A stretch of DNA of 64,000 bases from Ehretia macrophylla (GCA_037974665.1 CM075781.1:37231735-37295734); one strand, 5' to 3'. Counted from the stretch's first letter, positions 37,031 through 48,919 are shown. Numbers and translations are program-made. Notes: generated from the sequence alone by a model not told the origin.

Positions 37031-37724
37031 AAGGTATATCTAGGATATCTTTTCAATGGACACTATAATATATAATCAACACTTGTATATAATTTTTTTA
37101 TTTTTTTTAGTGAAGGCTAATTAATATTTTTGACTAAGAGTGTCACATATTGAAAAGATAAAATGACTAGAATGCTGCATTTTTAAAGACAATGAACCAC
37201 TATGTCAAACACGTTAAAAATAAAGGACTAAATTAGGTATTAACACCAAAAAAAATAAAATTAGTTGGTTAAAATGTCAATGATTTTTTTTTCTGCATAT
37301 TATTCCACTACTTTGTATCTTTTTTTAATTAATTTTATATCTTCAACACACTTCCCAATAACGTATCACAGAACCTCGTTCAATATTTTCACAAATGGTT
37401 CCCCATGTTGGCACATATTTTTATTTTCATCATTAATGTTTAATTTAAAAATAATGCGCTATTTTTTAAATAATAGGAACAAAATAAAAATAAAACATAA
37501 GCATTGAGTACTAAATTGGGACTTTTTGCAATCTTTGGGAAATAAGAGAGTCACTATAAAAACACTGACGATGAAATGAAAATCATGTAAACAAATGGAG
37601 ATCATTTGTAAAAATTATCCTTTTTTGTTTATATAGTAGAGGTTGAAATCATGGGTTAAATTTTAAATTTTGAGATATTTAATAATAATAAATCTCTTTT
37701 GGATCATTCTAACACTTGGGTATT

Positions 37725-37747
37725 TCACCAAAAAAAAAAAAAAAAAA
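37725..37747 (+). mobile_element. Short poly(A) retro-insert, 23 bp
   Basis: TCACC plus A18 lies between exact copies of TTGGGTATT at 37716-37724 and 37748-37756. Confidence 0.68.
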
Positions 37748-37912
37748 TTGGGTATTAAATTGTTTAATTTTTAAAATCCAAAATGCAAGGTTCCTCGAAA
37801 CAGAATGTATTCGCAGTCGTGTTCCCGTTTCTTGACTTCTATTCATGCACAGGAAATCATTTAGAAAATAATTTTGTAAGTTCAGTTGGGTTCTATTATT
37901 TTATCAAAGTTC

Positions 37913-37935
37913 CGACAAAAAAAAAAAAAAAAAGA
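37913..37935 (+). mobile_element. Short poly(A) retro-insert, 23 bp, with 18-bp duplication
   Basis: CGAC plus A17 plus GA lies between exact 18-base copies of ATTATTTTATCAAAGTTC at 37895-37912 and 37936-37953. The length and perfection of the duplication make chance very unlikely. Confidence 0.82.
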
Positions 37936-40094
37936 ATTATTTTATCAAAGTTCACATTACAACTTGCTCAATTAAAATTGGCTCCCAGTTTCTCCTTTTA
38001 TATCTTACCTAATTGCTGACTACAGTAAGTGGTCCCCATATGACGTCATTATTGCATCTCCTTATAAATTGTCCAGTATTAGCACTAATCATGACAAAAA
38101 AGTAAATATTTTCAATAATCTTGAAAGGCTTTTTCTAATGATTTATGTAGTTAACTACTTTTTGATTAGCCTACTATATTTAGGGATTAGAATTCTTCCC
38201 TAACTAATGGAGAGAGTCTTGTTATTGGGTGAATGATTCTAACATTAAATTCCAACCATTCATTTCACACAAAATAACTAACATTTGATCTAAGAGCTAT
38301 AATAAATCCTAACCATTAGATCAAGATATGTAATTTCACCAATGATGAATACTTTCCTACCCATCTTTTGTAGTTCAATTAAAAATTAACTGAACGATTG
38401 AGATGTATGTTAAAATGTTAAATCAACTACAACAACTTCTCTAAATACTCTACCTTTTTTTCCTTACACTTAGGGAGGCTGTTAGGGATTTCTCAAATTC
38501 AAATGTTGATTGCCCAAATTTGGGGAAGCTAAACATATTTTTTAGGGTTCCTCAAACTTTAAAATAGGGATTGATTAAAGCTAGGGAGTGTTATTAGAAT
38601 GAAATTTAAAATAAAATATTTGTAAAAATAGGGAATCAACTGAAACTTCTTATTTTTAGAGAAATGATAGAAAGGTTGTTATAATTAACCTTAAATTAAA
38701 ATATTTGTTAGGAAGAGATCCTAAATGTGAATATGTGCATGGTATTTGGTCCTACATGTGCATGGAGTTCACGTGACAGTAATAAACTGGATGCCTCCAT
38801 GACTAACTCTTTAAACATAGACAGATTCACTTGGGGTCAGCGAGGACTATAGTCCCTATTGACTTTTAAGAGCGGAACTATTAAGAAGTGATCAGTCAGG
38901 TTATATTTTATGAAAATGTGTGTATTTTTAAGATATTTTTTGGCTAAAAATCAATTAACCAAAATTTATTCACATATAAGTGTTTAACTGTTTAATTTGA
39001 CCACCACAAACAAAAATTCTAAATTTACACCTGCCCTTAATGTAACAAAATAATAATAAAGCAAAATCATTGGATACTTCTATGCTATATATTCGGGGTG
39101 AGCGGCTAATGTCAACGGTTGGGGCATAATGCTTATTGGCAATGGACTTAGAAAAATACGTTGTGTCTCATCCTCTTTATCGTTTATCAGGACTTGGTTA
39201 ACGAATATTCGTGCTGATGGCTTTCAACTCGTACCCATTTGTAACACTATGTTCATTGTAAGACAAAATAAAAAAAAAAATTTCAATTGCACGTAAGGGG
39301 GCATATTGAACTCAATAAATAAATACAACAAATCTCTCTCTAACAACTTAAATTTTAGATGAGTGTTAACATATATACAGTTGTACTATTACCATCTCTT
39401 TAGTAAATCAAAATAAATAGAGCTGCTCTCTCATTGATGTCTCCTTTCTATTTTGACAATGAGATGGTCACTTAATAATGATATATCGCCCCACCTATCT
39501 CGTTGCATGTTTCTCTTTTTTCGTCTTTAGGGCAAAAAGTAAGAACTGAAGATTCTAGAAATAAAACTCTTAGAGGAATTAAGAAGAAATAACTACTTCA
39601 ATTTTAAATTCCCCATTGCTGGTGAACAAGTAAGCGCCTTCGGTGGAAAGCGAGTGCAGATCATGTAGTACCTAACAGAAGAAGAACATTCAGATGAAGC
39701 CCAAAACGTTGTAGCTAGCTATAGAGATGGAAATCGTTCAATACATCCAATTAATGAATAGGGATAGTTAAAATAAAATTAAATAAAATTCTGTTGTCGC
39801 GTATTTGGTCCACGGCCAAGGATGATAAATTCTACTATGGAGAAAGTAAACGTTGTTCAAGCTGAATAATTTTGACTCTAGAGTAATCCTTGACCAAACA
39901 AGGGATTACCTATGGTTTCAAGGAGATTGCTTTGAATATTTGACTTACTTTTTCTGTTCCAAAAGAAAGAAAGACCTCACTAAGTCCTTCTCCCAACCCC
40001 ACGCTATATAGGGTTTGATTGGTTTCAAGGGGGTTGGATAATAGAGAAAAGGAAAAAGATAGCTAGAATCATAAAGGAAAGGAAAGAGATAGAT

Positions 40095-40262
40095 GTCACT
40101 TAAATGTAAAAAAAATAGACCTTTTGTGATACTATGCTTAACAGATTTATTTGTATTGTATAGAACCTTGATGAGGGAATCCTACTTTAGTTAAGCTTTC
40201 TTTTGCTGTACAATTTTTAGATTTTAATAAAAGAATCACTCGCTTAGCCAAAAAAAAAAAAA
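40095..40262 (+). mobile_element. 5'-truncated retroposon with poly(A) tail, 168 bp
   Basis: The insert ends AATAAAAGAATCACTCGC, TTAGCC and then a run of A. It is flanked by GGAAAGAGATAGAT (40081-40094) and GGAAAGAGACAGAT (40263-40276), a 14-bp duplication with one mismatch. No coding domain fits in the remaining length. A LINE 3' end is the likeliest source. Confidence 0.68.
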
Positions 40263-40773
40263 GGAAAGAGACAGATTAAATCTTATTTAGATTGGATAAT
40301 ATTTTTTTCGTTTTTTTTGCTATGCAAGTAATTCATTTCATTCCACTCTAAAGAGCAATTACAAAAGTGAGATATATACATAGACTGGATAAATTTATAA
40401 AGGATTATATAATGTTTGTGTGTCTTTTGTTTAGATTGGAGAGGAAAGGAGAGAGATACATTTTGTATACAATTTAACTTTTTTATGCTTCTTTAATTTA
40501 ATTTGTGAGAGTTGGTAAAGTTAATATTAGATTGAGATGACAGGAGAAAATTGGCAAGATCATTTATTAGATTTTCTTTCCTTTCATTTTATCCCAAATT
40601 AAAGAAATTGAAAAAACGACTTATTAAAAGATTACCTCTATACCTGTATTTCTCTTTTCTTAGAAAACCCTTGAAAACCAATACGGGAAAGAATTGTACT
40701 AATCCCTTAATTCCCACCCTCACTTTCCCCTTATTTCCTTCAATCCAAACGAGGTCAAAGAGACGGCAAAATA

Positions 40774-40803
40774 TCTGAGCCCAAAAAAAAAAAAAAAAAA
40801 GAG
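40774..40803 (+). mobile_element. Short poly(A) retro-insert, 30 bp
   Basis: TCTGAGCCC plus A18 plus GAG lies between AGAGACGGCAAAATA (40759-40773) and AGAGAAGGCAAAATA (40804-40818), which differ at one base. Confidence 0.72.
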
Positions 40804-41105
40804 AGAGAAGGCAAAATAGGTACTTATTTTTGCAAGTAATTTATTCATAAGGATTGACCATAGAAAAGTGTGACACACTCTATTCTTACAGATGGAAGGT
40901 TGGGATAGGCTTTCTTTTTCTAATATCAAAATAAGAGGAGATTAATAAACGGAAGCAAACAAAATAGAGAGAAAAAGAAAAAGGGATGATGTCGCAGATG
41001 AAGTTAAAATTCTTGAGCAAAGAAACATTAAAAATGAGACAAGTCCAAAGTTGCTGAACGCTTCTTAAAAATTCAAGACGCGGTTTTCTTAGCAGATTGG
41101 TTACT

Positions 41106-41122
41106 GTATATATATGTATATA
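41106..41122 (+). promoter_or_regulatory. Candidate TATA element of MYB-3
   Basis: TATATATATGTATATAG lies about 90-105 bases upstream of the ATG at 41211. It is a simple AT stretch, so the call rests mainly on position. Confidence 0.35.
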
Positions 41123-41210
41123 GTTGCATCTCAGTTGAAATTAGCTGAAGAAGTGACTTCAAGTATAAAGTTGGCTTGGTTTGAATACAAAATCTTGCAA
41201 ACTCTAGAGA

Positions 41211-42683
41211 ATGGAGCTCAGTGCCAAAGAACAGTTGACGAAAGGTGCATGGGATCCCGAAGAAGATCAAAAGTTAATTGCGTACATCAGAAAACATGGC
41301 ATTAAGAACTGGAGTCTGACGCCGAAAGCTGCAGGTGACCAAAGCAAAAACTTACTATTGTGAGGTTGTTATTCAAATAACAGTCGGGACTAACATCAGT
41401 CCTCTCACATATATAAGATCCCACACAAAATGAGGCTGACTTCCTCTTTCAGGACTGATGTTAATCAGAATTAATAGTAAATTTTTTGATGATTGTGTAT
41501 TGTTGAGAACTTGAGATCATAATTGATGAGTGTGTTCATCTATTTTTGGCAGTTATAATGATCGCTAAACTTTTGTTTTTTTGTACTATGAATGCATAAC
41601 TTTCAAGGTCTGGAAAAAGTTGCAGACTTCGATGGATGAATTATCTTAGGCCAGACCTAAAGCGAGGACGCCTCACCATGGAGGAAATAAAAACTATCGT
41701 TGAATTGCACGAATCGTTAGGAAATAAGTAAGTATCAACACTGGATCAATTACTGAAACATATTCTAGTTGCTAATAATAGAGCTTGTCTATAACGAAAG
41801 ATGTGTATCGAGAGGCAAATAACTGCAGTAATTAGCTTGTTAATTTCCTGTTAGAATAGCACTTAGGAGAATCAGTGAATCAAGCGCCAAGGGAATTGAG
41901 CACACTATATATGGAAGCTGGACAAAAGGGGTGAAACATTACCAAGATTGTCCTTGAGTAGCGGTACTCGCTACCTGATCTGCTGAAATTTCACTTGTCC
42001 TCCCTTCAAACCAAAAAGATTATTTACATATCTATATAAGTGCTATAAATTTAATGTTATTTTCTCTTTTCAAAATTAATCAGAATTGCTCTAAAGGAAA
42101 TTGATCTGAATCTCTTACTTTTCTCTAATGTAGATGGTCGCAAATTGCTGCACAATTACCAGGAAGAACAGATAATGAAATCAAGAATTTCTGGCACACG
42201 CATATAAGGAAATGCTTCAGAACAGTTCGCGGGGCGAATCGCTGTAAATCTAAGAGAACCAAACGTGAAGAAAAGAGTACTGTGGCTAAAGTAGTACGTA
42301 CTTCAATCAGCAATGGTGCGGTACAAGAATCGAATTCAGAAAACTCCAGCACTATCACGGAGTCAATTGATGAATTTCCTATCGCTGAATCCTATTCCCC
42401 CAGGGAAGATTCTTGTGCTATAATTGGCGGAATCAACGAGATGCAAAACATTAGTTCATATGAATCACACAGAGAGATTCATGAAAATTTCTGTATGGAA
42501 ACATTTCCAATATTTGAAGATCTCTACGTGCCGGAGATTGATTCGAGTTCAACCATATTTGAAGAGCTAGGTTTTGCAAATCAGGCTCAGGAATATAAGC
42601 CTCAAGAGTCTACACACGCCCCCATCAATGATGAATTAACTAGTTTTTGGTTTAGTATATTGATGGAAGCTAATTATATTTGA
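41211..42683 (+). CDS. R2R3-MYB transcription factor, MYB-3 (splice acceptor of intron 1 lost)
   Basis: Exon 1 is 41211-41334 ([20 protein letters not shown]...[10 protein letters not shown]). Exon 2 should be 41598-41727 ([40 protein letters not shown]) and exon 3 is 42134-42683 ([28 protein letters not shown], then a 150-residue acidic tail ending [17 protein letters not shown]). Joined, these give 267 codons with no stop. In MYB-1 and MYB-2 intron 1 ends TATGCAG before GGCTTTCAAGG; here the same site reads AATGCATAACTTTCAAGG, so the AG is gone. The next AG, inside TTTCAAG, would shift the frame and stop after ten codons, leaving only part of R2. Either this is a young pseudogene or a non-canonical splice is used. 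Introns 2 and 3' parts look normal. Role if functional: nuclear DNA-binding regulator, subgroup 2-like by its WHTH end (tentative). Confidence 0.78.
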
Positions 42684-43176
42684 AGCAGAAATACAGCTGT
42701 TGAAGACATTTGAAGTGTCTCAAGTGTTGTTATCAATTATTGTAATTAGATTTTTGTTTTCATGCTCGGATGACTGCGCAAAGCTCAACATTTGAGTAAG
42801 ACGAGAAGCTGGATCAGTAAAAACTTGCAAAAGGAACTTGTAACTGGAATCATGTGAGGGTGGAATTTTTATGTTATTGGCAATTTTTGGCACCTATCCA
42901 GGACAATGCTTGCTGTCAACGTTTTTGTTTTTATCGAGATGTTCAAGATGTCATAAATGCATAACATATTAACGAGAAAGGTTAAATATAGGGATTTCAA
43001 TAGTTAATGTTTAAATTCGAAGTTGACAGGTATCCGTCTAATAAAAATTTGAAAAAGAAAAAATTGATGGGATATCTGTTAGGGTTTGATTTTTATTAGA
43101 AGTAATCAATTGGTAAATCGATAGATTTTATTTTAAATGTTAAAAAAAACGAAACTCGAAACTCAATTATTAATTT

Positions 43177-43236
<60 letters not shown>

Positions 43237-44329
43237 TTATATATTTTAAAATAATAGAAGACTAACTAAATTCTTAATTAAAATGATAAAAATTTGAACT
43301 AATTAAATTCTATTAAAAGAAGTGGACTAAACTCAATTAAAAAAATGATTAAGCCCATTAGACCAATTGCTTGTACGGTTAAGAATCGTCAATTATTTTT
43401 TTTCATAACTTCTTAATTTTAAATTTTGCTCATAAAATCATTATGTAATTTATTTTAAATTTTATCATTGGCTTGGATTCTTGTTATTTTTTGTTGCTTT
43501 ACATTTAAATTAATTTCTCTTACATTTTTTTAATTTTTTTATTTAAACTACTTTTTTTTTAATTAAACGATTATGATTAGGGTTAACCATAGTTTTTTAA
43601 ATCCTTAGTAGTTACAGTTATGGTTAGTCATTTTTAAACCTATTAGCTTTTGGTTATGATTGTGGTTATAGGTTTTGCTAAGCAATTTTGATTATAATTT
43701 TTTCAATTTTCGCAGTTATCTGAACTGTTCTCATCCCTAGTTAAATTTCACTTTTTTTTATTTATCACCTCATGGATGTCTGATGACATATTATTAACTT
43801 AACAACTTCTTTGTCTATCTCTACTTTTGACATATAGACTAAGTATACACATAGGACATGTTAAATGAGTGATAAAAATAAGATAATATCTAAAAATATT
43901 GTATATTAACACAATTTGTAAATGCAATTTGACGTGCAAGAAAATAATATATGTTCATTATGTTAAATTCTGCACTTAAAATTTTTGAAATAATTTTGTC
44001 TCCATCGTGTGATACTTGATATGCTTCCAAGCCGCATAAATTTTTATTTAAAAAAAAAAACATGCATTAATTTAATAGGGTAATATTATTAGAGAAAATA
44101 AAGCATCATAAGCATGAGCATCACATGTGAAACTTATTTTCTCTTTTATAGAAATTGATGTCTGTCCGGACAGATAAAAGAATTTTTCGTATTTCCTTTG
44201 TTTTCCTCTCAATCTGATTTTTATTTTAACTGTTTGCTTTGTTGGGAGTGTAGGGTGGGGTGGCCGCCAGATTGAAGGTACAATAGTCATCACTATGTAA
44301 TCTGAAATCGACGTGCGATATAAGTGATT
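42684..44329. other. 3' flank of MYB-3 and AT-rich intergenic sequence
   Basis: The 3' untranslated region is followed by AT-rich sequence. An (AT)n microsatellite of about 50 bases lies at 43183-43232. No gene is recognised; the open frame at 44072-44293 on the minus strand has no domain. Confidence 0.55.
43183..43232. repeat. (AT)n microsatellite
   Basis: About 25 uninterrupted AT units. Confidence 0.95.
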
Positions 44330-44980
44330 GCCAAAGACCTAATGCAGACGACAAGAAAATAGGATGCGGACGACGGACCTTTGGCAAAAATAGCGACAGA
44401 TTGTTTTTTTTTAATATTTTTTAAAAATAAAATTAATAGCTATCATCATTCCATCACAAATTTACCACGAATTGACTACAAAAATAGCACATATATATAT
44501 TTATTTATTAATTTATGTCCATCAGTCATGGGACAGATTCGAGTTAAAAACAAAATATTAATATAATTAAAAATTTATCACAAATTCGTCTCAAATTAGT
44601 GATGGATCAACGACGGACAGAGGTTTTATTTATATTTATATTTTTTAATTGATAAATAATAAAATATTAATATAATTAAAGATCCATCACAAATTCATCG
44701 CAAAATTGGTAACGGAAAACGTTTTGATATATATTTTTACTTATTCATCTATATTTTTTATTTTTAATTGACAAGTTATAACATATCGATCTAATAAAAA
44801 ATAAAGATAAATATAATTAACTAAATAATATTTATTTAGTTGAGTTAATTATTTTTGGCCAGTACAAAAAAAAAATTAAATAGTTATTTCTTATATTTAC
44901 AATATAGTAATTTAACACACAGATCTGGGGTTCTGGATAATTAACTAAATAATATTCATGTTATAATTATTATAGTTTAA
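44330..44980. repeat. Repeat with internal duplication, possibly a DNA-transposon fragment
   Basis: A segment near 44550-44620 (AAATATTAATATAATTAAAA then TCACAAATTCGTC and AGTGATGGATC) recurs in diverged form at about 44657-44720 (AAATATTAATATAATTAAAG, TCACAAATTCATCG, TGGTAACGGA). GCGACAGATTG and ACGACGGAC phrases near both sides look like subterminal repeats of a DNA transposon. No coding domain. Confidence 0.35.
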
Positions 44981-45182
44981 ATATGTGGTGTTCCTAATAC
45001 TTCGCTAAGTACCAAATAGGTAAGAAATATTAACTTATCATGTATTTTAATGATTTCACATTCCTACTTGTGAGTAAAAATATATTTCCTGTTTTATATA
45101 TCGTTTTGTTTGCTTAATCCATTGCTGAATCTGGCAAATGGATCATGTATGCCGTCATCCTCATTTCAAGTTTTAATCATAG

Positions 45183-45780
45183 TTGTCGAATCGTGAATCG
45201 TATCGTGAATCGAAATGTTATTTTTTTAAATCGTGAATCGAATCGAATCGTACCGATTCGGTCACAAATTTGAAACTAGTTTATATTTGAGATATTATAT
45301 TTATATTTACAGTTTTTAGTTGAGATTCTTTATTTGAATTAATATTAATATATGTTTTTGTTACTTTCTAGATTGTTCATTACTTCCCTTGTTCCTAGTA
45401 GTCCAAACAATTTCTACATCACAATATCACACTTTTTTTTTTGGTCGGAACAATATCACATTTCACAAGTGTCCAAACTAGTGCTCAAAAGCTGTTGTAA
45501 ACACAAGTGGTCCAATCGGTTACGAGTTTTGTGTCCTGTTTTTTTACTAAAGTGGGCTTATTTTGTTAGCTACATTGAAATATTTTGGGCTTTAAAAAAA
45601 AAAAAAATGACCCGAATCGCAAACGATTCAGTGAATCGTACGATTCACTAACGATTCACACGATTCGGTACCGATTCACTTGCGATTCACGTCGATTCAC
45701 GATTCTCATATCTAATTTGTATCATTTTTTTAGTGAATCGTATTGAATCGTACGATTCGAATCGCGAATTGTACGATTCT
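45183..45780. mobile_element. Foldback repeat with GAATCG-rich ends
   Basis: Both ends are built from many copies of GAATCG and its complement CGATTC: GTCGAATCGTGAATCG at the left and, on the opposite strand, AGAATCGTACAATTCGCG at the right. Flanks AATCATAG (45175-45182) and GATTATAG (45781-45788) could be an imperfect 8-bp duplication. The block interrupts sequence that is shared with about 33640-33960. A mini poly(A) insert lies inside it. Confidence 0.5.
45432..45449 (-). mobile_element. Short poly(A) retro-insert, 18 bp
   Basis: C plus T10 plus GGTCGGA (TCCGACC followed by poly(A) on the minus strand) lies between exact copies of ACAATATCACA at 45421-45431 and 45450-45460. Confidence 0.7.
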
Positions 45781-46159
45781 GATTATAGTGGTTTCAATTA
45801 TGATCAAGAATCAAATCATGATAAGGATTATTTATTAATTAATTATGTAATACAATCTATAGACATGAAAGTTATTGTCATAATATCTATCCTCCCCTTA
45901 ATTATAGAGGTAAAGAATCTGGCATATAAGTCAAAAAAAAAAAAACTTTGCTTAAGAATTGAGAGAAAAAATCACATAACGACATGCTGTAATTAAATAT
46001 TATAAGTTCGAATTATAATTTCAACTTTCACTATTAAAAAAAAAAATTCAGTGTCACGGCCATTTTTCGTCAATAGGTGACTCTTTTTCAGAGGGTTGTT
46101 GGTTCTCTAAGATGCTATAAGAGAAGAATATTATTCTTCTTATGGCACGAGATAAGTTG

Positions 46160-46829
46160 CAAAAAGACAACCTATCCTTTGACCATTGAACTTCCTTCTA
46201 CTAAGAATTTAAACAAGTTGAACCGTAGCAGCCAATTTTAGACTTTTGATCGATAGGCCACTTCTCTTAAGAACAAGTTCTACAGGTCATTAATTATTAT
46301 TTATAACATACTTTAGAGGGAAATTTATCTTCTTTGAAAAAAAAGAAAAGAAGACTCAGTGACACCAAATATAAATTAAAAAAAGACTTCAACGATGTTC
46401 TCAGCTTCTGCCACATAGTAAAACTTTTTCATCATTTGAAGAACATATGTGTTCCCCGTAATAAACGGAAAATTATAGGAAGCTATGATAGGATTATAAT
46501 GAACTGATATTGAGATAAGATTTGGGTAAGTAGAAGATTAATTTGATGTAGGTTAGATTGCGGTATATATTTAATATTTTTTTAACTATGGTAAAAAATT
46601 AATTTAGCAAGATTAATATTTGACAACAAATGATATTAATTGAAATATTAACGCCACGTATCGATGATGGTCTACCCGAAGTAGAAGACTGATGATGGTC
46701 TATGCTCCCGTTACTTATTAATAGCTATTATTGCAACAAGGAACTTTCTCTATATAGTTTATTCAAATAAATTCTAGGAGCACAGATGTGAAACATTTTA
46801 CTATCTTTGATGAACAAGAATGGTTACTG
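46160..46829 (+). repeat. MYB upstream module IV, cut by a Tat retrotransposon
   Basis: It contains TTTGACCATTGAACTTCC, AGCAGCCAATTTTAGAC at 46227, ATGTTCTCAGCTTCTGCC and TTGATGAACAAGAATGGTTAC just before 46830, in the same order as module I. No MYB exon follows because the Tat element starts immediately after GGTTAC. Any MYB gene of this unit is outside the window or lost. Confidence 0.65.
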
Positions 46830-47272
46830 ACGAGGGGACACTGAAGTGAGGTAGGCCAATCCGAGCCAAAGTCAGTTTATTCAACTAATATTCAACTTGG
46901 ATGTTGATTTGACCTCACTCCGATTTAGGAAAACTTTGACCTTTGCGCTAGTTGTCCTGATGGAACATAAAATCCTGATGGAACATAAAGTTGCGCCACA
47001 TTAAATACTGTTAGATCCGAATTTAGTATAAATAGAGCTCCACTCCCTTACTTGAGAGATAACTCGTCATTAATACTTTTAGCTACTTAGTCAGCTCGGA
47101 CATACCAATCATTCGCACATCTGAGGGAAAATCCGAGTCTTCACCCCGCCTTTTTCTTTCCTTTCCTTGAGCAAGTCAAGCAGCCAACCCGAAAGTTCAG
47201 TTCAGCTGCCGACCCGAAAGTCCAGCTTGGCAGGCATAGTTGTCCAATCTCAACTATGAGGTTCCCGACCTC
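46830..47272 (+). repeat. 5' LTR of Tat element
   Basis: It starts TGACGAGGGGACACTGAAG directly after the MYB module. TATAAATA at 47027-47034 is a good TATA box for the element transcript. The end is placed just before AAGTTTGGCGCC; the usual CA terminus is not preserved, so the border is approximate. Confidence 0.65.
47027..47034 (+). promoter_or_regulatory. TATA box in Tat LTR
   Basis: TATAAATA followed by GAGCTCCACTCCC, about 250 bases before the primer-binding site, is where an LTR promoter is expected. Confidence 0.6.
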
Positions 47273-47279
47273 GAAAGTT

Positions 47280-47294
47280 TGGCGCCGTCTGTGG
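47280..47294 (+). other. Primer-binding site of Tat element
   Basis: TGGCGCCGTCTGTGG follows the LTR by a few bases. This type of site is common in plant Ty3/gypsy elements. I do not assign the tRNA with certainty. Confidence 0.7.
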
Positions 47295-47339
47295 AAAAGA
47301 ATTCTTTCTATCACTCTTTTTACCAATCATTGAGAAATC

Positions 47340-48860
47340 ATCATAGTACAAACTAGAAGCCACAGTGCATCGGTAGAGGATTCGCCCAACCCGGACGGGG
47401 ACCTTGAAACCACGCAGGTGCCTAGCCAAGACCAAACCCAAGCCGACGTTGGTAGGAGCCAGCATATACATATAGCCTCAGAAACCAACCCCTCTACAGA
47501 TGGAGACCTCAACTCCAGCCTGTCACCAGAGATGAAGATGATGCTCGGGATGTTCGAGGAACTAAAGAAGCAGGTAGCCTAGCTAGCTGCAGACCCCCAA
47601 GTTCCGCAAGCAGCTACGCTATGGCCCGTGCATCCACAATTTCGCATTCCAGCCCCAAGGCAAACCCGGGAGCAAGACGAAAAGAACTCCTTGGAGCCAG
47701 TGGCCCATGCCGACCCCGAGCAGGCCAAGACCATGGCTGCCATAGCCAAGGTCATTAACCAGCTTGGTGTGAGGCTGCTGTCTCTTGAGTTGTTGGCTAT
47801 GCCATTGCCCACTAGCAATCGAATTCTCAACCTGACAGTCTATAATGGGGACAGAGACCCAGCCATCCACCTGCTCAACTTCGATCACCATATAACTCTG
47901 CATGATATGACCGACCTCATGAAGACAAAGACATTCCCGACCACCCTGGTTGGCAATGCCTTGGACTGGTTCCAAAAACTTCATCCCGACTCTATTGCAA
48001 GTTTTCATCAGCTGACATAGGTTTTCCTGTCCCGCTTCGCGAGGAGCCAACGTGCAACCCACTACACTTCATCATTGCTGTCGGTGAAGCAGCATAAAGG
48101 ATAAAGTCTAAGGGCTTACATAGCCCGATTCAATGAAGAGTCCCTCAGAATCCCCAACCTGGAGGACTCCATGGCATTAATGACTTATCAAAGTGGGCTC
48201 AGGTCGGGCCCCGTTACATCTTCCTTAGCCATCGACCCCATGGATACCGTAGCTAGCTGATGGTACTGGTAGAAGGGTACATATACTCGGAAGAAATCCA
48301 TTAGGCGAAAAGGGATGATGACAAGGTGAAAGAAGCCTGAAAGAAGGGAGAGATTTCCCGAGGCTAACCCGGGAGTAAGGTCCAAAATGACCGAGGCAAG
48401 CAGCCTCAGCAACAAAAGCAGAACCCCCAGTTCACCATGTTCACTCCTCTCAACACCTTGAGGAAGCAGATCTTGATGGAGATCCAACACCAGAACCACC
48501 TACCTCCAGCGCCAAAGATGAAAGGCCGACCTAAGAAGCGCAATAAGACCAAGTACTGCCGCTACCATATGGACTACGACCACACCACTGAGGAGTGCAA
48601 AGATTTGAAACAATAGATCGAGGCATTAATAGCCCAAGGTCACCTCCAGAAGTACGTAGATCAACAGCTAACCCAGAATCACGATCATAGAAAAAGGGAG
48701 AGAAGTCCACCACGGCGCCAGGCTAGGGGCGGACGTTTGGCTGTGATTGAGACCATCGCAGGAGGATTGGCGTCGGGTGGTGAGACCTTGGTTGGCAAAA
48801 AGTGCTATGTTCAGGCTGGAAGAGAGTACTGGCCGGTGTAGGGTCCAATCCCGAGGATGG
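47340..48860 (+). pseudogene. Tat gag
   Basis: The frame runs through a low-complexity N-terminus, then YNGDRDPAIHLLNFDHHITL, TFPTTLVGNALDWFQKLHPD and SIASFHQLT, then FLSRFARSQR (the Tat Gag core) at 47840-48050. A zinc knuckle, YCRYHMDYDHTTEECKDLK, is at about 48555-48610. Stops include TAG at about 47579 (where VAQLA is expected) and TAG at about 48018 (LTQVFLSRF expected), with frame changes after 48100. It would form particle cores; it is inactive here. Long minus-strand frames over the same DNA are shadows. Confidence 0.82.
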
Positions 48861-48919
48861 AGGAGCTCACTTTCTCCTCAGAAGACTTGAAGGGGGTGAT
48901 ACTACCTCATGGCGACCCA

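Larger units (their letters stand above)
37031..39829. other. Intergenic, no gene recognised; two short poly(A) inserts
   Basis: AT-rich sequence without recognisable coding families. Two short poly(A) inserts at 37725-37747 and 37913-37935 are listed separately. Open frames at 37265-37507 and 37783-38019 lack domains, and the second is spread across one of the inserts. Confidence 0.5.
39830..41210 (+). other. MYB-3 upstream region, partly related to the MYB modules
   Basis: Near 39840-39910 the text GTTGTTCAAGCTGAATAATT and GAGTAATCCTTGACCAAA resembles the module segment GTTGAAGCTGATAATTGTTGAC...GATCCTTGAC, but other landmarks are absent or diverged. Two poly(A) insertions, at 40095-40262 and 40774-40803, lie here. 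No other gene is seen; the small open frames at 40551-40929 overlap on opposite strands. Confidence 0.5.

Noticed and set aside
40551-40929. Small overlapping frames on both strands
   Set aside because: They are divided by a poly(A) insert and have no recognisable domain.
45938-45955. A-run as another poly(A) insertion
   Set aside because: No target duplication of useful length could be seen.
47619-48062. 147-codon minus-strand frame opposite Tat gag
   Set aside because: The plus strand of the same DNA has clear Gag motifs; this is a shadow.
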